The notes: generated by a model from the letters alone, not told the origin. Numbered from the stretch's first letter, positions 17,694 to 27,151 are shown. The stretch is 32,092 nucleotides of DNA from Chitinophagaceae bacterium (GCA_947454715.1 CANGMZ010000029.1:1-32092); one strand, 5' to 3'. Made by a program: numbers and translations.

Positions 17694-18227
17694 TTAATTT
17701 GTTCTGATCATTGAGCTATTCTCAGGTACTGACGTAGTTGGTGCTTTTTCCACCATACCTTTAATTGTCAATATCTTAACTCCTGCATTTGTTGTAACTG
17801 TGATTGTTTTTTGGAAAGCACCTGCCGGTTTGCCTTGTGTGTGGAAAGCTACATCAATAGTTCCATCCTGACCCGGAGCGATAGGCTCCTTTGAATAGGT
17901 AGGTACTGTGCAACCGCAAGAAGCCTGAGCTTTCTGAATTATTATTGGTTCTTTACCTTTATTTGTGAATACAAATTTACAAGTTGCATCAGGCCCTTCT
18001 TGTACCGTGCCGAAGTCGTGTGATATGTCAGCAAACGCCAAGTCATCTAATTTAAGTGTTGAGGCAGTACCTGTTTTTTCTGGTGCATTTGTTGAAAGGG
18101 CTGGCGTCTCAGCTACCTGAAGTGTTTGAGTCGTATTGTCAGATTTCTTTTTATTTTTCTTGTCCTTAGCTTCAGCTACGTTGCCAACCATCAGTGCCAA
18201 TGCGAATAATAGAATTATCTTTTTCAT
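17694..18227 (-). CDS. DUF1573 domain-containing secreted protein (paralog 2)
   Basis: MKKIILLFALALMVGNVAEAKDKKNKKKS...; HDFGTVQEGPDATCKFVFTNKGKEPIIIQKAQASCGCTVPTYSKEPIAPGQDGTIDVAFHTQGK. Confidence 0.9.
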   Translation of the reverse strand: MKKIILLFALALMVGNVAEAKDKKNKKKSDNTTQTLQVAETPALSTNAPEKTGTASTLKLDDLAFADISHDFGTVQEGPDATCKFVFTNKGKEPIIIQKAQASCGCTVPTYSKEPIAPGQDGTIDVAFHTQGKPAGAFQKTITVTTNAGVKILTIKGMVEKAPTTSVPENSSMIRTN

Positions 18228-18332
18228 TTCTTGTTTAATATTTAAGTACAATCTGTACAAAACAAATTTAGGACCAAATTTTCAAAAATGACTTTTTTTA
18301 TTGTTAAAACCTGTGGAAATGAGTTTCATTCG

Positions 18333-18340
18333 TAGTTTTG
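18333..18340 (+). promoter_or_regulatory. -7 box TAGTTTTG upstream of the GT9 gene
   Basis: Matches TAnnTTTG; 6 nt before the ATG at 18347, implying a very short leader. Confidence 0.4.
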
Positions 18341-18346
18341 CAACTG

Positions 18347-19357
18347 ATGTATAAATTTTTGGTTATACAAACCGCATTTGTCGGAGATGTCATTTTGGCT
18401 ACATCTATAGTAGAGAAGATACATGCTTTCTACCCCGATTCACAGATCGATTTTTTATTGCGTAAAGGCAATGAAGGATTGTTGAAGAACCATCCGTTCA
18501 TCACTAATGTGTGGATTTGGAATAAAAAGCAGCAAAAAAAACGTAATCTGTTGAAGATAGCACTGCAGGTGCGCAAGGAACATTACACCCATATCATCAA
18601 TCCTCATCGGTTTCCTACATCAGGGTTGATTATGTTTTTTTCTGGTGCCGGATATACTGCAGGGTTCAATAAGAATCCGTTCTCTTTTTCTTTTACAAAA
18701 TCTGCTCCCCACGATATTGCTGCGCCATATAGCAAAGAATATATAATGGAAGTAGAGCGTTATCAGTTGCTTATAGAAGATTTTACAGATAAAAAAGCAG
18801 CACTACCTAAATTATATCCATCGAAGGATGATTATGAAAAAGTGAAACCTTATCAAGGTATCCCTTACATTACAATTTCACCATCATCGGTTTGGTTTAC
18901 AAAACGTTTCCCGGCAGAAAGGTGGGCTAAGCTAATAGATATGTTGCCATTGCACTACAAGATATTTATAAATGGTGGTCCTGAAGATGTTGCTCTGGGA
19001 CAGTCTATTGTAGATATGTGCAGTAATAAAAATGCTGAAAATCTTTGTGGTAAACTCAACTTTTTGGAGTCATCGGCATTGATGGAAAAAGCAGAAATGA
19101 ATTATGCTAATGATTCTGCTCCTCTTCATCTTGCTGTAGCTATGGATGCTCCTGTAACGGGTGTGTTCTGTTCTACTATCTCTTCATTTGGTTTTGGGCC
19201 AATGCACGATAAAGGCAAAATTGTAGAAATTGATTATCAGCTTCCGTGCAGGCCTTGTGGGCTACATGGTCGTAAACGTTGTCCGGAAGGGCATTTTAAA
19301 TGTGCAAAAGATATTAAAGACGAGCAGTTGTTATGGTGGATTTCGAAAACGATATAA
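18347..19357 (+). CDS. Glycosyltransferase family 9 (ADP-heptose:LPS heptosyltransferase-like)
   Basis: MYKFLVIQTAFVGDVILATSIVEKIHAFYPDSQIDFLLRKG...ISPSSVWFTKRFPAERWAKLIDML...NDSAPLHLAVAMDAPVTGVFCST. Confidence 0.9.
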   Translation: MYKFLVIQTAFVGDVILATSIVEKIHAFYPDSQIDFLLRKGNEGLLKNHPFITNVWIWNKKQQKKRNLLKIALQVRKEHYTHIINPHRFPTSGLIMFFSGAGYTAGFNKNPFSFSFTKSAPHDIAAPYSKEYIMEVERYQLLIEDFTDKKAALPKLYPSKDDYEKVKPYQGIPYITISPSSVWFTKRFPAERWAKLIDMLPLHYKIFINGGPEDVALGQSIVDMCSNKNAENLCGKLNFLESSALMEKAEMNYANDSAPLHLAVAMDAPVTGVFCSTISSFGFGPMHDKGKIVEIDYQLPCRPCGLHGRKRCPEGHFKCAKDIKDEQLLWWISKTI

Positions 19358-19905
19358 AGCAATGTATGCAGGTATTGCAGCAAGGTGAAGTTATTTTATA
19401 TCCAACAGATACTGTTTGGGGCTTGGGTTGTGATGCACTCAATGAATCTGCAGTCGAAAAGGTTTTTGCTGTAAAGCAACGACCGAAAGAAAAGAGCATG
19501 ATTATATTGTTGGCAGATGCCCGTGATATTTTACAATATGTAGCAGACCCGCCACCAGATATTATTGCTATTGTTGAGTCATTCGACCGGCCTACAACGG
19601 TTGTCTATAAAAATGCATTGGGGTTTCCTGCTAACGTGATTAATAAAGATGGTTCGATAGCTATAAGGGTAACAACAGACCCATTTTGTAAAGCATTGAT
19701 TAAAAGATTACGCCGGCCAATAGTCTCAACTTCAGCTAATGTGAGTGGGGCAGCTACACCTGCAATATATGATACTATAGCGCCTGAAATAAAGAATGGT
19801 GTAGGATATGTAGTTAGTTACCGACAAGATGATATGTCAATAGCCAGTCCCTCAAGATTAGTGTTGATGGATGATGATGGCAAAATGACTGTTTTGAGAG
19901 GGTAA
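19333..19905 (+). CDS. Sua5/YciO/YrdC family protein (L-threonylcarbamoyladenylate synthase)
   Basis: GEVILYPTDTVWGLGCDALNESAVEKVFAVKQRPKEKSMIILLAD...VNKDGSIAIRVTTDPFCKALIKRLRRPIVSTSANVSGAATP-type pattern; overlaps preceding CDS by 25 bp. Confidence 0.93.
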   Translation: MVDFENDIKQCMQVLQQGEVILYPTDTVWGLGCDALNESAVEKVFAVKQRPKEKSMIILLADARDILQYVADPPPDIIAIVESFDRPTTVVYKNALGFPANVINKDGSIAIRVTTDPFCKALIKRLRRPIVSTSANVSGAATPAIYDTIAPEIKNGVGYVVSYRQDDMSIASPSRLVLMDDDGKMTVLRG

Positions 19906-19913
19906 GAGTTATT

Positions 19914-19941
19914 ATTACCAGATTGTCCGGTAATTTTATTT
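19914..19941. terminator. Weak hairpin between convergent genes (ATTACC...GGTAAT followed by TTTATTTTTTT)
   Basis: Short 6-bp stem with 9-nt loop between convergent CDSs. Confidence 0.35.
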
Positions 19942-20235
19942 TTTTGCTTTTTCTTCTAACGCTCTATCTATCTTATTTGATAGTTTATTGAGTTCGCTGT
20001 GTACAACAGGATTGCCAAAAGACTCAACTGCGGTGTCTGCTGCATACGACAGTAGGGTCATAGCCATGAAGTCTATTTCGTCTTTCCCCATATAATGGGC
20101 ACGCATGTCTGCGATTTTTTCATCTGCAATCTTAACAGCTTTACGAACAGCTGATTCCTCTTCAGGTTTTATGCGTAGTCTGTAATTGCGTCCTGCAAGC
20201 CATACATTTATTGGCATCAATTCTTCCTGGCTCAT
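19936..20235 (-). CDS. zapA: Cell division protein ZapA
   Basis: PINVWLAGRNYRLRIKPEEESAVRKAVKIADEKIADMRAHYMGKDEIDFMAMTLLSYAAD is the ZapA pattern; ATGA overlap with upstream lspA. Confidence 0.8.
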   Translation of the reverse strand: MSQEELMPINVWLAGRNYRLRIKPEEESAVRKAVKIADEKIADMRAHYMGKDEIDFMAMTLLSYAADTAVESFGNPVVHSELNKLSNKIDRALEEKAKK

Positions 20236-20927
20236 GATTCTGTCTGTACTTGTTGCTGAGGTTCGTGTTTAGTCAATAAACTTTTTTGAAATATTACCAA
20301 GGTCACCACGCCAACTGATATGGCTGCGTCTGCAAAATTGAAAACAGGCTCAAAGAAAACAAAGTTTTTACCGCCTAAAAATGGCACCCAACTAGGCATC
20401 ATCATGTCTACCATGGGGAAGTAGAACATATCTACTACTTTACCTTGCAAAAACTTGCCGTAACCTTCTCCGTACTTAGTAAAATGGGCTACAGCTTCTC
20501 TGTTGTGATGAGAAAGCATGCTGCTCATACTTTCGTAGTTTCCCGAAAAGCAAGAGTAAGTACTTTCTGAGAATATTTGACCATAGAAAAGACTATCAAT
20601 AAGATTCCCTAAAGCGCCTGCCAGTATTAATGATCCGCAAATAACTACACCGCGCTTGTAGCCTTTTGCCACTAGCTTCTTTAACAGGAAGAACCCGAAA
20701 ACAACCGCAATAAGTCTGAAAGAGGATAAAAGTAGTTTGCCTACAACAGATTCGCTGATTTTAAGGCCATAAGCCATACCCTCATTTTCAATAAAATGCA
20801 GTCTGAACCAACTACCCATTATTTTAACATCATCACCATTACAGAAATGAGTTTTAACATAAATTTTCAATACCTGATCGGTAATTATTATCAGTAATAT
20901 TAATATTATGGCGTTGCGATATTTCAA
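20232..20927 (-). CDS. lspA: Lipoprotein signal peptidase (signal peptidase II)
   Basis: ITDQVLKIYVK...FIENEGMAYG...GALGNLIDSLFYG...VVDMFYFP...FNFADAAISVGVV. Confidence 0.95.
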   Translation of the reverse strand: MKYRNAIILILLIIITDQVLKIYVKTHFCNGDDVKIMGSWFRLHFIENEGMAYGLKISESVVGKLLLSSFRLIAVVFGFFLLKKLVAKGYKRGVVICGSLILAGALGNLIDSLFYGQIFSESTYSCFSGNYESMSSMLSHHNREAVAHFTKYGEGYGKFLQGKVVDMFYFPMVDMMMPSWVPFLGGKNFVFFEPVFNFADAAISVGVVTLVIFQKSLLTKHEPQQQVQTES

Positions 20928-20954
20928 AATTAAATACTGTTAGTTTTTGGTCCG

Positions 20955-20962
20955 CAAATATA
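20955..20962 (-). promoter_or_regulatory. -7 box TATATTTG upstream of lspA
   Basis: Matches TAnnTTTG; 27 nt before the start codon. Confidence 0.45.
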
Positions 20963-21041
20963 GTATAATCTCCCTTAGTGCCTGAGTGCGATTATATGCA
21001 CAAATAGTTAAAATCGCTGATATTCAATGCTGGTGTAACTT

Positions 21042-21500
21042 TTAAGCACTTATCAATATTACTTTCATTGCTCTTTCTGTTTCGCTTAGCGTATCAATGC
21101 TCAGTTTAATATAAGGCGCTCTGAGGAGCCCGGCGGCTTTTTCTGGCCACTCTATGAAACAGTACATTTTATGTTTTATGGCTTGAAGCAGACAATCTTC
21201 AATACCGGAAGTTATTGCTTCTTCTTCACTTTTTAGCCTATACCAATCCATGTGATATATCAACGCGTCCTTGCCTTCTTTGTTGAAATGGTATTCATTA
21301 ATCAGTGCAAACGTGGGGCTACTTACTGTATCTTCTACTTTTAGGTAGGTACAAAGTTTATGAATGAAGGTTGTTTTACCTGCGCCCATGTCTCCGCTGA
21401 ATGTTATAACTGCATAAGGTTCAACGATTTTCCAAAATTCATGTAGAATTAATTCGACATTTTTGAGGTTGTATCGATATTCTGAAATTATTTTTTCCAT
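21042..21500 (-). CDS. tsaE: tRNA threonylcarbamoyladenosine biosynthesis ATPase TsaE
   Basis: VITFSGDMGAGKTTFIHKLCTYLKVEDTVSSPTFALINEY...HMDWYRLKSEEEAITSGIEDCL...CFIEWPEKA. Confidence 0.95.
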   Translation of the reverse strand: MEKIISEYRYNLKNVELILHEFWKIVEPYAVITFSGDMGAGKTTFIHKLCTYLKVEDTVSSPTFALINEYHFNKEGKDALIYHMDWYRLKSEEEAITSGIEDCLLQAIKHKMYCFIEWPEKAAGLLRAPYIKLSIDTLSETERAMKVILISA

Positions 21501-21666
21501 GTTTGATGCTAATATACAGAGCAATGTCTGATTTTTTGTTGAAAATTAATATGTAACCATTTTTTAATTTTCAAAAACTTACCTAAATTGCGAGACCTCT
21601 CACCTGAAGATAATTTAACAAAAAAGTATTTTTTTAATCAAAATTAATTTACTCAAAACAGTAAAA

Positions 21667-24000
21667 ATGAAAAAATTATTTACCTGGTCAGCATTCCTTA
21701 TCGTGTTACTAGTTACAGGGGGGAGTTTTGCAAGCGGTTTATGGCAGTCGGTTCCTCTAACCAGTGCACCATCAACTAAAGTTCAAGTGTTTCATCCGGA
21801 ACATTATCTGGTATACACTTTCAATGAAGAATGGCTGAAAATTCAGATGTTCTCACTGTCAACAGATGCAGCAGATGGAATGGTAATAGAATTACCTATG
21901 CCAGATGGCTCAATGAAGAGTTTTAAAGTATGGCAAGATCCAATGATGCATGCTGAGATGGCTGCAAAATATCCTGAAATCAAAACGTTTACTGCATACC
22001 AAATAGGTAATCAACATGTTACAGCTAAGCTTGATTTTACTGTATATGGTTTTCATGCAATGATTTTTGATGGTGAGAATACATCATTTATTGATCCTTA
22101 TGATAACTATCACGATGGTTATTATATGGTTCACTATAAAAGAGATGAAGTTCGCACTGCTGAAAACAAAATGAAATGCGAAGTTAAAAATGGCGATGAG
22201 AACGGTCCTGCAGGAGAATCAATGAAGACTCAGTACACTGATCTTCCTAAGTTGTCTGCACGCACAGGTAATGGTTGGACTCGTAAGAACTATGATTTAG
22301 CATTGTGTGCAGATCATTTTTACTGTCAGGCTGCTACAGCTTTAACCTCTCCTACTATTGCACAATGTCTGAGCAAAATGACTACCTCAATGAACCGTAT
22401 CAACGGTGTTTATGAGCGTGAATTTTCAGTGCACATGAACTTTGTGACTAAAGAAGATACACTAATCTGGCCTACAAACACAGGTAGTGTAAATGGTAAT
22501 GATCCATTCAATACTATTGATGCTAACCCTAATGCATGTTTGACTCAGTGCCAAACTAGCTGCGATGGTAGAATAGGTAGTGCAAATTATGATTTAGGTC
22601 ACGTATTCACTACCGGTGGTGGTGGTCTTTCTGCATTGGGTGTTGTTTGCTCAAATGGTTCGAAAGCAAATAGCGTAACTGGTTCTCCTACACCAGTAGG
22701 TGATGGTTATGATATTGATTATGTGGCACATGAAATGGGTCATGAATTTGGTGCGAACCACACTTTTGCAAATGGTAATGATGGTAGCTGCGGTGGCGGT
22801 AACGTTTCTAATACACACTCTTATGAGCCAGGTAGCGGAACGACAATCATGGCTTATGCAGGTATCTGCTCTCCTGATGATTTGGCTATGCATAGTGAGG
22901 CTTATTTCCACGCATCAAGTCTTTTGGAAATTCAGGCAAAATTGGTTGGTTCTGAAAACGCTTGCGCTACTGCTGTAGCAACCGGTAACAAGTTGGTTTC
23001 TCTTGCTACATTTTCAAACACATATTCTATTCCTTACAAAACTCCATTTGAGTTGATCGCACCAACTGCAGTCGATTCAGTTGCAGATACTTCTACAATG
23101 TATTGCTGGGAACAGTGGAACTTAGGTGCAGGTTCTGCATCTACATCTTCTAGATTTGTAAATACTTTTGTTAAAGGTCCTATCTTCCGTTCTTGGTTCC
23201 CGGTTACAACCGAGACTCGTGTGTTCCCTAAAATGAGCAAGGTATTATTGGGTACACTTAGTGATGCCGGTACAGAAGGTGCTCAGGGCGAAAAAGCTCC
23301 TGATACAGCTCGTTTCCTTACTTTCAAACTTACTGTACGTGATATCCTTTTGGGTAATGGTTGCTTTTTGTTCCCTGATGATACTATTCACCTGAATGCA
23401 GTTCAGACAACAACTAAGGCTGGTTTTAAAGTTACTAGTCAAGGTACAACAGGTATCTCTTACAATGGTGCAACTGCTCAGACAATAACTTGGGACGTTG
23501 TTGGTACAAATGCAGCTCCTGTTAGTGCAACTAACGTAGTTATCTACATGTCAACTGACGGCGGTACTACATGGGCTTATAACTTAGGTACTTTCCCTAA
23601 CTCAGGTACTGCGTCTGTAACATTACCTAACCCTGGTACTACTTCTTCTACTTGCAGATTTAAAGTAAAAGGTAGCGGTAATGTGTTTTTCAATGTAAAC
23701 CTTAAGAACTTCACAGTTACTCATAACACAACAGCACCTTCTGCCGTTGCTAATGTGACTACTTTGGCTGATGAAACTAAGGTTTATCCTGTTCCTGCAT
23801 CTGATGTGCTGCACATTAGCACAGGTAATTTCCAGGCTTTGGCGGTTATCTACAACACTGTTGGTCAAGCAGTATGGCAAGGTACAATCAACGGACAGTC
23901 TGAAGTATCTGTAGCTACTTGGGCTAAGGGTGTTTATCACATTCAGTTGATGAACAGAGAAAACGGTGAAAGAACAGTTAAGTCTTTCGTAGTTGAATAA
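21667..24000 (+). CDS. Secreted reprolysin-like (metzincin) metallopeptidase with T9SS type A sorting domain
   Basis: Signal peptide; HEMGHEFGANHTF zinc motif with downstream Met-turn-like TTIMAYAGIC; C-term TKVYPVPASDVLHISTG...GQAVWQGT...WAKGVYHIQLMNRENGERTVKSFVVE. Confidence 0.92.
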   Translation: MKKLFTWSAFLIVLLVTGGSFASGLWQSVPLTSAPSTKVQVFHPEHYLVYTFNEEWLKIQMFSLSTDAADGMVIELPMPDGSMKSFKVWQDPMMHAEMAAKYPEIKTFTAYQIGNQHVTAKLDFTVYGFHAMIFDGENTSFIDPYDNYHDGYYMVHYKRDEVRTAENKMKCEVKNGDENGPAGESMKTQYTDLPKLSARTGNGWTRKNYDLALCADHFYCQAATALTSPTIAQCLSKMTTSMNRINGVYEREFSVHMNFVTKEDTLIWPTNTGSVNGNDPFNTIDANPNACLTQCQTSCDGRIGSANYDLGHVFTTGGGGLSALGVVCSNGSKANSVTGSPTPVGDGYDIDYVAHEMGHEFGANHTFANGNDGSCGGGNVSNTHSYEPGSGTTIMAYAGICSPDDLAMHSEAYFHASSLLEIQAKLVGSENACATAVATGNKLVSLATFSNTYSIPYKTPFELIAPTAVDSVADTSTMYCWEQWNLGAGSASTSSRFVNTFVKGPIFRSWFPVTTETRVFPKMSKVLLGTLSDAGTEGAQGEKAPDTARFLTFKLTVRDILLGNGCFLFPDDTIHLNAVQTTTKAGFKVTSQGTTGISYNGATAQTITWDVVGTNAAPVSATNVVIYMSTDGGTTWAYNLGTFPNSGTASVTLPNPGTTSSTCRFKVKGSGNVFFNVNLKNFTVTHNTTAPSAVANVTTLADETKVYPVPASDVLHISTGNFQALAVIYNTVGQAVWQGTINGQSEVSVATWAKGVYHIQLMNRENGERTVKSFVVE

Positions 24001-24028
24001 TTAAGCAGTTAATAATTTATAATACTCA

Positions 24029-24059
24029 TCGCCTCGGAATTTATCCGGGGCGATTTTTT
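24029..24059 (+). terminator. Intrinsic terminator TCGCCTCGG-AATTTAT-CCGGGGCGATTTTTTA
   Basis: 9-bp stem with one T·G wobble and T6. Confidence 0.85.
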
Positions 24060-24354
24060 ATGCCAATAGGGTGTATAATTGCGAGATACTATTATTAATT
24101 GAAGGTATTTAATGAGATGTATACCTTAATGAGTAGTGTTGCATGTGTATACCAGAGAGGAGACCGTTTTGTAGTTTATTTGTACTTACATTGCTTGTCA
24201 AGTTGCGTATGATTTTCACCTTGGATTTTGCCCTCTTAAATTACATAGGATGCTTTTGTTTGACTTTTTATATCGATGATTACGAGTGAAAACAAAGAGA
24301 TATTGATGGTCTGTCAATCAATAATGTAAACTGTTATTTACAGCAGATAAATGT

Positions 24355-24399
24355 CATAAAACAACAAAGCCACTCAATGAGTGGCTTTGTTGTTTTATG
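24355..24399. terminator. Perfect 21-bp-stem bidirectional hairpin downstream of the TPR gene
   Basis: CATAAAACAACAAAGCCACTC-AAT-GAGTGGCTTTGTTGTTTTATG; T-rich 3' arm on both strands. Confidence 0.9.
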
Positions 24400-24413
24400 C
24401 GGTAATTGATTAC

Positions 24414-26066
24414 TTATTTGGTCTTTTTAGGTGCTTTGGGCGTAGTGGGTGCCTTAGGCGTTGCAGGTGTTTTTCTTGGTGCTCCGCCACCTTTTTCCAT
24501 ATCTTCAATCTGCTTGATAAGACCATCGTTAGCATCTACAGCTCTAAGCTTGTCCATATAAACTTTGGTCTTTTCTTTATCTTTTGCATTGTAGTTATAG
24601 AACAACAGATATTGATAAGCACGAACAACATCAGATTTTTTCTCTGGTTTTGTTACGTCTGTACCTAACTTATTCAACCATTTTTCAAATGATGCAGCAG
24701 CAAGCCCTGAAGTAGCTTCAGAGTCGATAGCAGACTGTACGCGTGCGTGCCAATATGTTGAAGATGCCTGATCGTCATATTTAGTTTCAAACTTCTCTGC
24801 CATGCTCAATGCATTCTTCCAGTCTTTACAGTAGTAGTACATAACTGTACCCCAGAAGTAGTCGAGTGCCTGAGTTGCAGGTTGTATCTGCACTAGGTTC
24901 GCATACCACTCACCTGATTTGCAGTATTCTTTCTTCATTCTGTATGCTTCTGCTATCTGGCGGTAAACATCAGTTTTATTAGCAGAAGTATCGGCAGCAA
25001 TACCCTTGTTGTAATAGGCGCTGGCAGAGTCAATATTGTTAAGCTTCAACCATAATTTACCATACTCTACATAAGCCGCAGGAGTGATATTTTTTGCTTT
25101 CTGCATACCGAAGTACTGACGAAGGTTTTTTACTGCTTCAAGAGAATCACCACACTCTGCCTGAGAGAAACCAAGTATACCGTAAAGTTCTACTTTCTTC
25201 TCTTCTGGTGGTTGTTGTTTCAGTAGGTCATTAGCCAACTTAGCTGCTTCGCAGTAGCTTTTTGCCTGATAAAGGATACCTGCGAAGCTGATCTGGTCAG
25301 TAACTGTATTGTCTGACAAAGAGATGTATTTTCTGATGTTGCTCAGAGACACATCATACTTACCTGTGCGCTGGTAAGCCAATGCCAATGATTTGTAAGG
25401 CAATGGGTTAGTACTATCTGCGTCTTTTGCTTTAGAGTAAAAATCCAATGCACTTGTGTAATTACGGGCGTCGTACCAAAGATCACCGATACGAGTAAGT
25501 ACTAAAGAGTTTTTAGTGTCTTTATCTGTGATTGATTCGTAGTTGCTCATAGATTCGCCACCACCACCGCTTACTTTGCGGTAGGTATCACCAAGACCCA
25601 AGTGAATTTCAGGGTCATTAGGATTGCGGGTAAGTGCATCTTTATACCATTGAATAGCCTGCTGCAAGTCAGTTCCTTCAGAATAAGTAAGTGCTTCAGC
25701 AGCATATAGCAATTGAAGATATTCCTTCTTTTTGGCTTTTGCAGCAAGGTCCTTTACTATTTGGTTGCCTTTTGCCGCATCTTTCATTGCGAAAGCAACA
25801 CGTGCAGTACCCGCAATGTTTGCCGGGTCTTCAGGGTATTTTTGAAACTGAACATTTGCTTTTGCCGGGTTCCCGCTTTCAAGGTAAGAAAGACCAAGAT
25901 AGTAGTTGGCTCTTGCATCTTTTACAGAGAATGGCAACAATACTCTTTGTGCACTCACGTAGTTCTTGTAGTTATACAATTTGATACCGCTTTCAACCGT
26001 AGGCTGTTGCGCTCTTGCAGCGAAACCTATAGCTACAGCTGCGGTGATGATGATCAATTTTTTCAT
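24414..26066 (-). CDS. Exported tetratricopeptide-repeat protein with P/K/T-rich tail
   Basis: MKKLIIITAAVAIGFAARAQ signal; repeated TPR-like helices (YYLGLSYLESGNPAKA, WYKDALTRNPNDPEIHLGLGDTYRK, PYKSLALAYQRTGKYDVSL); tail GGGAPRKTPATPKAPTTPKAPKKTK. Confidence 0.9.
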   Translation of the reverse strand: MKKLIIITAAVAIGFAARAQQPTVESGIKLYNYKNYVSAQRVLLPFSVKDARANYYLGLSYLESGNPAKANVQFQKYPEDPANIAGTARVAFAMKDAAKGNQIVKDLAAKAKKKEYLQLLYAAEALTYSEGTDLQQAIQWYKDALTRNPNDPEIHLGLGDTYRKVSGGGGESMSNYESITDKDTKNSLVLTRIGDLWYDARNYTSALDFYSKAKDADSTNPLPYKSLALAYQRTGKYDVSLSNIRKYISLSDNTVTDQISFAGILYQAKSYCEAAKLANDLLKQQPPEEKKVELYGILGFSQAECGDSLEAVKNLRQYFGMQKAKNITPAAYVEYGKLWLKLNNIDSASAYYNKGIAADTSANKTDVYRQIAEAYRMKKEYCKSGEWYANLVQIQPATQALDYFWGTVMYYYCKDWKNALSMAEKFETKYDDQASSTYWHARVQSAIDSEATSGLAAASFEKWLNKLGTDVTKPEKKSDVVRAYQYLLFYNYNAKDKEKTKVYMDKLRAVDANDGLIKQIEDMEKGGGAPRKTPATPKAPTTPKAPKKTK

Positions 26067-26070
26067 ATTG

Positions 26071-27012
26071 TTACTTCTGTGTTTTACTATTTGTTGTGTT
26101 GTTTGGTTCTTTATTGATTTCCACATCTCTTATTGATATTTCCATCTTTAACGGATAGAGGTGGCCATAAGCGAAAATCAATTGACCACGATTACCTAAT
26201 AAGAAGTTTGCAAAACCTGTGCCAAGTCCTGCATAGCTTTCCCTGCTTACATAATATAGTTTACGTACAAAAGGGTATTCTTTCAGGCCTATGTAGGCAA
26301 GATAAGGTTTTAAATATTCTTTCATGGTATCATTATAGACCGCTACCACTCTTACATTTTTTACGAAAGTGCCGGTGTTGCCGGGATCTGAGCTATCGCA
26401 AATATCTGCAAGGCCTGCAAAACCTATAGCATCGGGGTTTTTCATCACATAATCTACGACTCCCTGATGGCTTTTGGCAGCATATACATTTGCTCCTAAT
26501 TTCTGACCTTTCAATAAAGAATCTGTAATGTAGCGTACCAGACTCGATGATTGATTATCAAATACTACAGTATATTTTTTCTTAGTGTATTCGCCGGTAA
26601 GTATGCCCTTTATCATCGGTACATCCATAAGGCTGTCGGGGTTCTCATTATTTACAATAAGTGCAACAGCATCTTTAACCAATGATACGGATGTAGGGTA
26701 GAATTGCTTCTGATCTGCAATTTTCTTTTCATCAGGTGTTAATTCTCGTGTCACCAATATCAGACGTGCTTTATTCTCAAAATAGTCTTTAAAGCACTCG
26801 CCTTCTGATTTGTAATGTATGGTAACTTTCGCATTCGGGAAACTGCTGTCAAATACTTTCGATTGTTCTTCTATTACTGTTCGGTAGGTTTCATCTGCCG
26901 AAATATCGATAGCCCCTGATGAGAGGGTATCCGGGTGTTTTGGGGCATCGTCGCAAGAGATGCCAAGTATAGTAAGTGAAACAATGAATGAAATAACTGT
27001 CAGAAGACGCAT
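26071..27012 (-). CDS. PstS-like periplasmic substrate-binding lipoprotein
   Basis: Lipobox-like LTILGISCDD; GAIDISADETYRTVIEEQSKVFDSSFPNAKVTIHYKSEGECFKDYFENKARLILVTREL...VALIVNNENP...GILTGEY; stop 4 bp before TPR start. Confidence 0.8.
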   Translation of the reverse strand: MRLLTVISFIVSLTILGISCDDAPKHPDTLSSGAIDISADETYRTVIEEQSKVFDSSFPNAKVTIHYKSEGECFKDYFENKARLILVTRELTPDEKKIADQKQFYPTSVSLVKDAVALIVNNENPDSLMDVPMIKGILTGEYTKKKYTVVFDNQSSSLVRYITDSLLKGQKLGANVYAAKSHQGVVDYVMKNPDAIGFAGLADICDSSDPGNTGTFVKNVRVVAVYNDTMKEYLKPYLAYIGLKEYPFVRKLYYVSRESYAGLGTGFANFLLGNRGQLIFAYGHLYPLKMEISIRDVEINKEPNNTTNSKTQK

Positions 27013-27151
27013 AAACCACAATTTTACTGATAAATCAAAAAAATAGTATCCTTGTATTAAAGTTTGTAACAATTATTTAACAGGCTACAAGATAAGTTAT
27101 GCCGGGAAAAAATGAATACCGATTCATGGAATTTCCGGAATGGGGAAATGC

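Noticed and set aside
20232-20927. Apparent ~55-aa insertion in LspA between GNLIDSLFYG and VVDMFYFP as a novelty
   Set aside because: An extended loop at this position appears, from recall, to be a common feature of Bacteroidota LspA; not reported as unusual without an alignment.
24381-26117. Plus-strand ORFs opposite the TPR gene (24381, 25691, 25713)
   Set aside because: Cys/Phe-rich shadow translations; the minus-strand frame is the convincing gene.
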